64,000 nucleotides of DNA from Canna indica. Taxonomy: Eukaryota; Streptophyta; Magnoliopsida; Zingiberales; Cannaceae. This document shows, one piece after another, positions 59,604 through 64,000 of this stretch (its first letter is position 1; each line of letters starts with the position of its first letter). Below the pieces are notes generated by a model. The model did not search any database, was not told the DNA's origin, and saw only the letters and a program-made list of their open reading frames with translations. A program made the position numbers and the translations under genes. Location of the stretch: contig CP136897.1 of the NCBI GenBank assembly GCA_034359265.1, forward strand, positions 38,985,501 to 39,049,500. The letters run 5' to 3'.

Positions 59604-59972
59604 TTTTTTTTTACTACCTATTTGATTGCACGACGAGATCATTTTTTTTACCAATCTTTCTAACCAAATGTTAAGGACGGACGACGTCGTCGCCATAAAA
59701 TTTGGCTGTCGATCGCTCAAGCGGGGCCCGCCGCAACCTCTACGGCCAGCTCGATCGACCAACCGACCCGAAAAATTAAAATTTGTAAATAAATAAGAAA
59801 AATAACATTTCAATTATTATTTTTTGTTGAAAACGGGCGTAACTCCGTGCATTATTGTCCGATTTCAGCTTTTCACGTGGCGCTGAAAGGCCCGCGAAGA
59901 GACGAAGAAAATGACCCCCGAACTCTCCCTCGGACGCTCACCCTTATTAGCCGACGATCAAAAATGCATATC

Positions 59973-60089
59973 GGGTGTGATCATACCAGCACTAACGCAC
60001 CGGATCCCATCAGAACTCCGAAGTTAAGCATGATTGGGTGAGAGTAGTACTAGGATGGGTGACCCCCTAGGAAGTCCTCGTGTTGCACT
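59973..60089 (+). rRNA. 5S rRNA: 5S rRNA gene 126 (copy of 93)
   Basis: Identical to gene 93. Confidence 0.94.
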
Positions 60090-60457
60090 TGTTTTTTTAC
60101 TACCTATTTGATTGCACGACGAGGTCATTTTTTTTACCAATCTTTCTAACCAAACGTTAAGGAAGGACGACGTCGTCGCCATAAATCTTGGCTGTCGAGC
60201 ACCCGCGCGGGTCCCGCCGCAACCTCTACGGCTGGCTCGATCGACCAACCGACCCGAAAAATTAAAATTTGTAAATAAATAAGAAAAATAACATTTCAAT
60301 TATTATTTTTTGTTTAAAACGGGCGTAACTCCGTGCATTATTGTCCGATTTCAGCTTTTCACGTGGCGCTGAAAGGCACGTGAAGACACGAAGAAAATGA
60401 CCCCGAGTTGTCCCTCGGATGCTCACCCTTATTAGCCGACGATCAGAAGTGCATGAC

Positions 60458-60572
60458 CGGTGCGATCATACTAGCACTAACGCACCGGATCCCATCTGAA
60501 CTCCGAAGTTAAGCGTGCGTGGGCGAGAGTAGTACTAGGATGGTGACCCCTGGGAAGTCCTCGTGCTGCACT
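60458..60572 (+). rRNA. 5S rRNA: 5S rRNA gene 127 (copy of 94)
   Basis: Identical to gene 94, with both 1-nt deletions in box C. Confidence 0.92.
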
Positions 60573-60939
60573 TGATTTTTTACTACCTATTTGATTGCAC
60601 GACGAGATCATTTTTTTACCAATCTTTCTAACCAAACGTTAAGGACGGACGACGTCGTCGTCATAAATCTTGGCTGTCGATCGCCCGCGCGGGGCCCGCC
60701 GCAACCTCTACGGCCGGCTCGATCGACCAACCGAGCCGAAAAATTAAAATTTGTAAATAAATAAGAAAAATAACATTTCAATTATTATTTTTCGTTTAAA
60801 ACGGGCGTAACTCCGTGCATTATTGTCCGATTTCAGCTTTTCACGTGGCGCTGAAAGGCACGCGAAGAGACGAAGAAAATGACCCCGAGTTGTCCCTCGG
60901 ACGCTCACCCTTATTAGCCGACGATCAAAAGTGCATGAC

Positions 60940-61056
60940 GGGTGCGATCATACTAGCACTAACGCACCGGATCCCATCAGAACTCCGAAGTTAAGCGTGC
61001 TTGCGCGAGAGTGGTACTAGGATGGGTGACCCCTTGGGAAGTCCTCGCGTTGCACC
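60940..61056 (+). rRNA. 5S rRNA: 5S rRNA gene 128 (copy of 95)
   Basis: Identical to gene 95. Confidence 0.95.
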
Positions 61057-61425
61057 TTTTTTTTTACTACCTATTTGATTGCACGACGAGATCATTTTTT
61101 TTACCAATCTTTCTAACCAAACATTAAGGACGGACGACATCGTCGCCATAAAATTTCGCTATCGATCGCCCGCGCGGGGCCCGCCGCAACCTCTACGGCC
61201 GGCTCGATCGACCAACCGACCCGAAAAATTAAAATTTGTAAATAAATAAGAAAAATAACATTTCAATTATTATTTTTCGTTTAAAACGGGCGTAACTCCG
61301 TGCATTATTGTCCGATATCAGCTTTTCGCGTGGCGCTGAAAGGTGCGCAAAGAGACGAAGAAAATGACCCCCGAACTCTCCCTCGGACGCTCACCCTTAT
61401 TAGCCGACGATCAGAAGTGCATATC

Positions 61426-61542
61426 GGGTGTGATCATACCAGCACTAACGCACCGGATCCCATCAGAACTCCCAAGTTAAGGGTGCTTAGGCGAGAGTAG
61501 TACTAGGATGGGTGACCCCTTGGGAAGTCCTCGTGTTGCACC
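61426..61542 (+). rRNA. 5S rRNA: 5S rRNA gene 129 (copy of 96)
   Basis: As gene 96 plus G48C at 61,473. Last gene of the second duplication copy. Confidence 0.95.
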
Positions 61543-61911
61543 TTTTTTTTTACTACCTATTTGATTGCACGACGAGATCATTTTTTTTACCAATCGTTCT
61601 AACCAAATGTTAAGGACGGACGACGTCGTCGCCATAAAATTTGGCTGTCGATCGCTCACGCGGGGCCCGCCGCAACCTCTACGGCCAGCTCGATCGACCA
61701 ACCGACCCAAAAAATTAAAATTTGTAAATAAATAAGAAAAATAACATTTCAATTATTATTTTTTGTTGAAAACGGGCGTAACTCCGTGCATTATTGTCCG
61801 ATTTCAGCTTTTCACGTGGCGCTGAAAGGCGCGCGAAGAGACGAAGAAAATGACCCCCGAACTCTCCCTCGGACGCTCACCCTTATTAGCCGACGATCAG
61901 AAATGCATATC

Positions 61912-62028
61912 GGGTGTGATCATACCAGCACTAACGCACCGGATCCCATCAGAACTCTGCAGTTAAGCATGCTTGGGTGAGAGTAGTACTAGGATGGGTG
62001 ACCCCCTGGGAAGTCCTCGTGTTGCACT
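61912..62028 (+). rRNA. 5S rRNA: 5S rRNA gene 130
   Basis: C6T, C47T, A49C, G58A (box A), C67T (IE) and C117T. Related to gene 93. The upstream TTTTTTGTTGAAAACGGG matches the spacer before gene 93. Confidence 0.94.
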
Positions 62029-62395
62029 TGTTTTTTTACTACCTATTTGATTGCACGACGAGATCATTTTTTTTACTAATCTTTCTAACCAAACGTTAAG
62101 GACGGACGACTTCGTCGCCATAAACCTTGGCTGTCGATCTCCCGCGCGGGGCCCGCCGCAACCTCTACGGCCGGCTCGATCGACCAACCGACCCGAAAAA
62201 TTAAAATTTGTAAATAAATAATAAAAAAACATTTCAATTATTATTTTTCATTTAAAACGGGCGTAACTCCGTGCATTATTGTCCGATTTCAGCTTTTCAC
62301 GTGGCGCTGAAAGGCACGCGAAGAGACGAAGAAAATGACCCCGAGTTGTCCCTCGGACGCTCACCCTTATTAGCCGACGATCAGAAGTGCATGAC

Positions 62396-62493
62396 GGGTG
62401 CGATCATACAAGCACTAACGCACCGGATCCCATCAGAACTCCGAAGTTAAGCGTGCTTGCGCGAGAGTGGTACTAGGATGGGTGACCCCTTGG
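62396..62493 (+). pseudogene. 5S rRNA: 5S rRNA gene 131, 5' part, split by transposon
   Basis: Residues 1-98 with C15A, G65C, A74G and C95T, then a hAT-like element. The internal control region through residue 97 is kept on this side, but residues 99-117 and the T-run are moved 742 bp downstream. Transcription could still start and would meet TTTT inside the element at 62,513. Confidence 0.95.
62486..62493 (+). repeat. Target site duplication, left
   Basis: CCCCTTGG, residues 91-98 of the 5S gene, repeated at the right end of the element. Eight base pairs is the hAT hallmark. Confidence 0.93.
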
Positions 62494-62508
62494 CAGTGGC
62501 GGATCCAG
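62494..62508 (+). repeat. Left terminal inverted repeat
   Basis: CAGTGGCGGATCCAG, starting directly after the target duplication. Confidence 0.93.
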
Positions 62509-62891
62509 AAAATTTTATTAGTGGGGGCAAATTAATATATAAAATTTCAAAAGTTGAGACTTTAAATTTGCGTTGAAATGGAGGCGGTGTTTCCTTATAA
62601 AAACATTTAAATAATTATTCACTTATTTAATTGTTAAAAAAATTATATTCATATATCTAACTATTTACTCGACAAATTTACTCGAAATTTTTTTATCTAT
62701 TTTTTTTTAAAAAATAAAATTAATTAAAATCATAAATATAATAAAAATTTCAAAACATATTTAAAATTTTTTTAATCAAATTCAAAAACAAAATTAAATT
62801 TAATCAAGAACAAGTAGCAATTGAAGAAGTAGAGGTTAATTAAGGATATAATTGTAGAAAGTAGAAGTAGAATGGTGTAAGAAGAAATAGA

Positions 62892-62976
62892 AGCTTGCTG
62901 CAAGTTAATAATCATTAGCAGCAAGTTATTTGACTTAAAGTATATTTGAAGAGTAGTAACAGGCTAGCAGCAAGCT
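62892..62976. repeat. Inverted repeat inside the element
   Basis: AGCTTGCTGC at 62,892-62,901 faces GCAGCAAGCT at 62,967-62,976; perfect 10-nt arms. Confidence 0.7.
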
Positions 62977-63110
62977 AAAAATGGGGGCAGTGGGAGCCAC
63001 CAAAATCTCAAAAATTGATATGAGGTCAAGTGAAAAAATATGATGTCAAAATTTAAAATGCAGCTAAAGAATAGTAGCAGCGAGCTAAAATTGAGAGCAG
63101 TGGGACCACC
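62948..63110 (+). repeat. Imperfect direct repeat inside the element
   Basis: The stretch at 62,948-63,001 (key parts AGCAAGCTAAAA and GCAGTGGGAGCCACC) recurs as 63,066-63,110 (AGCGAGCTAAAA and GCAGTGGGACCACC). The shared GCAGTGGG motifs resemble subterminal transposase-binding repeats. Confidence 0.65.
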
Positions 63111-63113
63111 AAT

Positions 63114-63114
<1 letters not shown>

Positions 63115-63144
<30 letters not shown>

Positions 63145-63160
63145 GTATATAATATATATA
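63115..63160. repeat. GT/TA microsatellite in the element
   Basis: A short GTGTGTG run passes into a TA run with one G interruption at 63,145. Confidence 0.9.
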
Positions 63161-63212
63161 AGATTTTTTTAAAAAAATTTCAGTGGGGGCCATCGCCCCC
63201 ACTGCCCCCACC

Positions 63213-63227
63213 CTGTATCCGCCACTG
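63213..63227 (-). repeat. Right terminal inverted repeat
   Basis: CTGTATCCGCCACTG; one mismatch to the left end at the CC/AC position. Confidence 0.93.
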
Positions 63228-63235
63228 CCCCTTGG
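63228..63235 (+). repeat. Target site duplication, right
   Basis: Second CCCCTTGG copy. Confidence 0.93.
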
Positions 63236-63254
63236 GAAGTCCTCGTGTTGCACC
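63228..63254 (+). pseudogene. 5S rRNA: 5S rRNA gene 131, 3' part
   Basis: Residues 91-117 (91-98 duplicated), ending TTGCACC, then TC and T7. Together with 62,396-62,493 it makes one complete 5S sequence. Confidence 0.95.
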
Positions 63255-63622
63255 TCTTTTTTTACTACCTATTTAATTGCACGACGAGATCATTTTTTTT
63301 ACCAATCTTTCTAACCAAACGTTAAGGAAGGACGACGTCGTCGCCATAAATCTTGGCTGTCGAGCACCCGCGCGGGTCCCGCCGCAACCTCTACGGCTGG
63401 CTCGATCGACCAACCGACCCGAAAAATTAAAATTTGTAAATAAATAAGAAAAATAACATTTCAATTATTATTTTTCGTTTAAAACGGGCGTAACTCCGTG
63501 CATTATTGTCCGATTTCAGCTTTTCACGTGGCGCTGAAAGGCACGTGAAGAGACGAAGAAAATGACCCCGAGTTGTCCCTCGGATGCTCACCCTTATTAG
63601 CCGACGATCAAAAGTGCATGAC

Positions 63623-63739
63623 GGGTGCGATCATACTAGCACTAACGCACCGGATCCCATCAGAACTCCGAAGTTAAGCGTGCTTGCGCGAGAGTGGTAC
63701 TAGGATGGGTGACCCCTTGGGAAGTCCTCGCGTTGCACC
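63623..63739 (+). rRNA. 5S rRNA: 5S rRNA gene 132
   Basis: C15T, G65C, A74G, C95T and T109C, same as gene 95. The last 261 bases of the window are its downstream spacer, ending inside the next leader. Confidence 0.95.
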
Positions 63740-64000
63740 TTTTTTTTAACTACCTATTTGATTGCACGACGAGATCATTTTTTTTACCAATCTTTCTAAC
63801 CAAATGTTAAGGACGGACGACATCGTCGCCATAAAATTTTGCTGTCGATCGCCCGCGCGGGGCCCGCCGCAACCTCTACGGCCGGATAGATCGACCAACC
63901 GACCCGAAAAATTAAAATTTGTAAATAAATAAGAAAAATAACATTTCAATTATTATTTTTCGTTTAAAACGGGCGTAACTCCGTGCATTATTGTCCGATA

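Larger units (their letters stand above)
45786..61709 (+). repeat. Block E': second copy of the 15,924-bp duplication (genes 97-129)
   Basis: Agreement continues to 61,763, where T at 61,764 faces C at 45,840. The junction therefore lies in a 54-bp window (45,786-45,839) in the AT-rich spacer tract. Differences I found are C42494/T58418, C43600/T59524 and G45549/C61473. All 33 gene pairs were compared by eye; spacers were not compared base by base. Confidence 0.96.
62494..63227. mobile_element. Non-autonomous hAT-like element, 734 bp
   Basis: Ends are inverted repeats: CAGTGGCGGATCCAG on the left, and on the right CTGTATCCGCCACTG, which reads inward as CAGTGGCGGATACAG (14 of 15 match). Both ends carry subterminal GTGGGGGC motifs. 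The 8-bp CCCCTTGG target duplication and empty sites in sibling units confirm insertion. The interior is AT-rich, with no transposase frame, an imperfect direct repeat (62,948-63,001 and 63,066-63,110) and a TA microsatellite. Best read as a hAT-derived MITE-like element; an autonomous partner elsewhere would be needed for movement. Confidence 0.93.
1..64000 (+). repeat. 5S rDNA tandem array, 132 gene loci
   Basis: Head-to-tail units each hold a 117-nt 5S gene, a T-run and a spacer of about 368 bp. Spacer order after the gene: T8-9, a second T8 near +39 to +46, the palindrome GACGACGTCGTC near +77, a GC-rich stretch, an AT-rich tract of about 65 bp, CACGTGGC at about -98, a CCGAG/CTCGG inverted repeat near -55 to -40, TTATTA near -29, and C at -1 of the next gene. 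All units face the same way. Spacers of more than 300 bases hold nothing else that I can see. Plant nuclear origin follows from the 5S sequence and the array organisation; the species is not identifiable by eye. Confidence 0.98.
61710..64000 (+). repeat. Array block F (genes 130-132), diverged copy of the gene 93-95 region
   Basis: Gene 130 shares C6T, G58A, C67T and C117T with gene 93. The spacer after 63,300 carries the unusual GGAAGGACGACG and CGAGCACCCGCGCGGGTCC forms seen after gene 93. Gene 132 has the same five substitutions as gene 95. This looks like a further, older duplicate of that stretch. Confidence 0.7.

Noticed and set aside
63040..63276. Possible small protein in the transposon region
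   Set aside because: The frames on both strands cross the TA microsatellite and the transposon end into the 5S spacer; no transposase similarity.
1..64000. CRISPR-like array
   Set aside because: Repeats of 485 bp with variable spacers are 5S rDNA units; no short repeats with unique spacers and no cas genes.
1..64000. Cassandra-type retroelement (5S sequence within terminal repeats)
   Set aside because: The 5S copies sit in a continuous head-to-tail array with T-runs. I see no TG...CA long terminal repeats, primer binding site or polypurine tract, and no target duplications around units.
1..64000. Linked 35S rDNA or spliced-leader genes
   Set aside because: No 18S, 5.8S or 25S sequence and no other RNA gene was seen between the 5S units.
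1..64000. tRNA genes from the box A-like sequences
   Set aside because: No box B (GGTTCGANNC type) at tRNA spacing and no cloverleaf; box A belongs to the 5S internal promoter.

Overview
This window is a plant nuclear 5S ribosomal DNA array and contains no protein-coding gene that I can support. It holds 132 5S rRNA gene loci, all on the + strand and head to tail. Most repeat at about 485 bp; a second length class of about 474 bp lacks an 11-bp block in the GC-rich spacer. The 5S sequence, with its internal Pol III promoter, BamHI-type GGATCC site at residues 30-35 and downstream T-run, is of flowering-plant type. I cannot name the species. Gene residues below are numbered on the array consensus: 117 nt, G1 of GGGTGCGATC to C117 of GTTGCACC. 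Box A is taken as 50-64, the intermediate element (IE) as 67-72, box C as 80-97, and helix I as pairing 1-9 with about 110-118.

Layout. Block A (1 to about 9,730, genes 1-21) includes a duplicated trimer of 1,446 bp and two genes with the same 5' truncation. Block B (about 9,730-16,690, genes 22-35) is a higher-order repeat of three diverged 5S types (called alpha, beta, gamma here) with damaged helix I ends. Block C (about 16,690-20,300, genes 36-43) contains IE variants amplified locally. Block D (about 20,300-29,861, genes 44-63) contains an exact-consensus gene (49) and a gene with its internal promoter deleted (57). Block E (29,862-45,785, genes 64-96) is followed directly by a near-perfect 15,924-bp tandem copy, E' (45,786-61,709, genes 97-129). 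Block F (61,710-64,000, genes 130-132) resembles genes 93-95 and carries a 734-bp non-autonomous hAT-like transposon inside gene 131, flanked by an 8-bp target duplication.

How it works. Each unit should be transcribed by RNA polymerase III from the internal control region, helped by a TTATTA element near -28 and C at -1, and stopped at the T-run just after the gene, with a second T8 about 40 nt further on. Only three loci (49, 69 and 102, the last being the copy of 69) match the consensus exactly. Many others carry changes in promoter boxes or helix I, often C-to-T or G-to-A at CpG, as expected of a methylated and partly silent array. The short open frames recurring in each unit are by-products of the repeat.

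The most notable observations are the 15.9-kb tandem duplication, the transposon insertion, the block B higher-order repeat and the promoter-deleted or truncated 5S copies. I see no evidence of a new multi-gene system.
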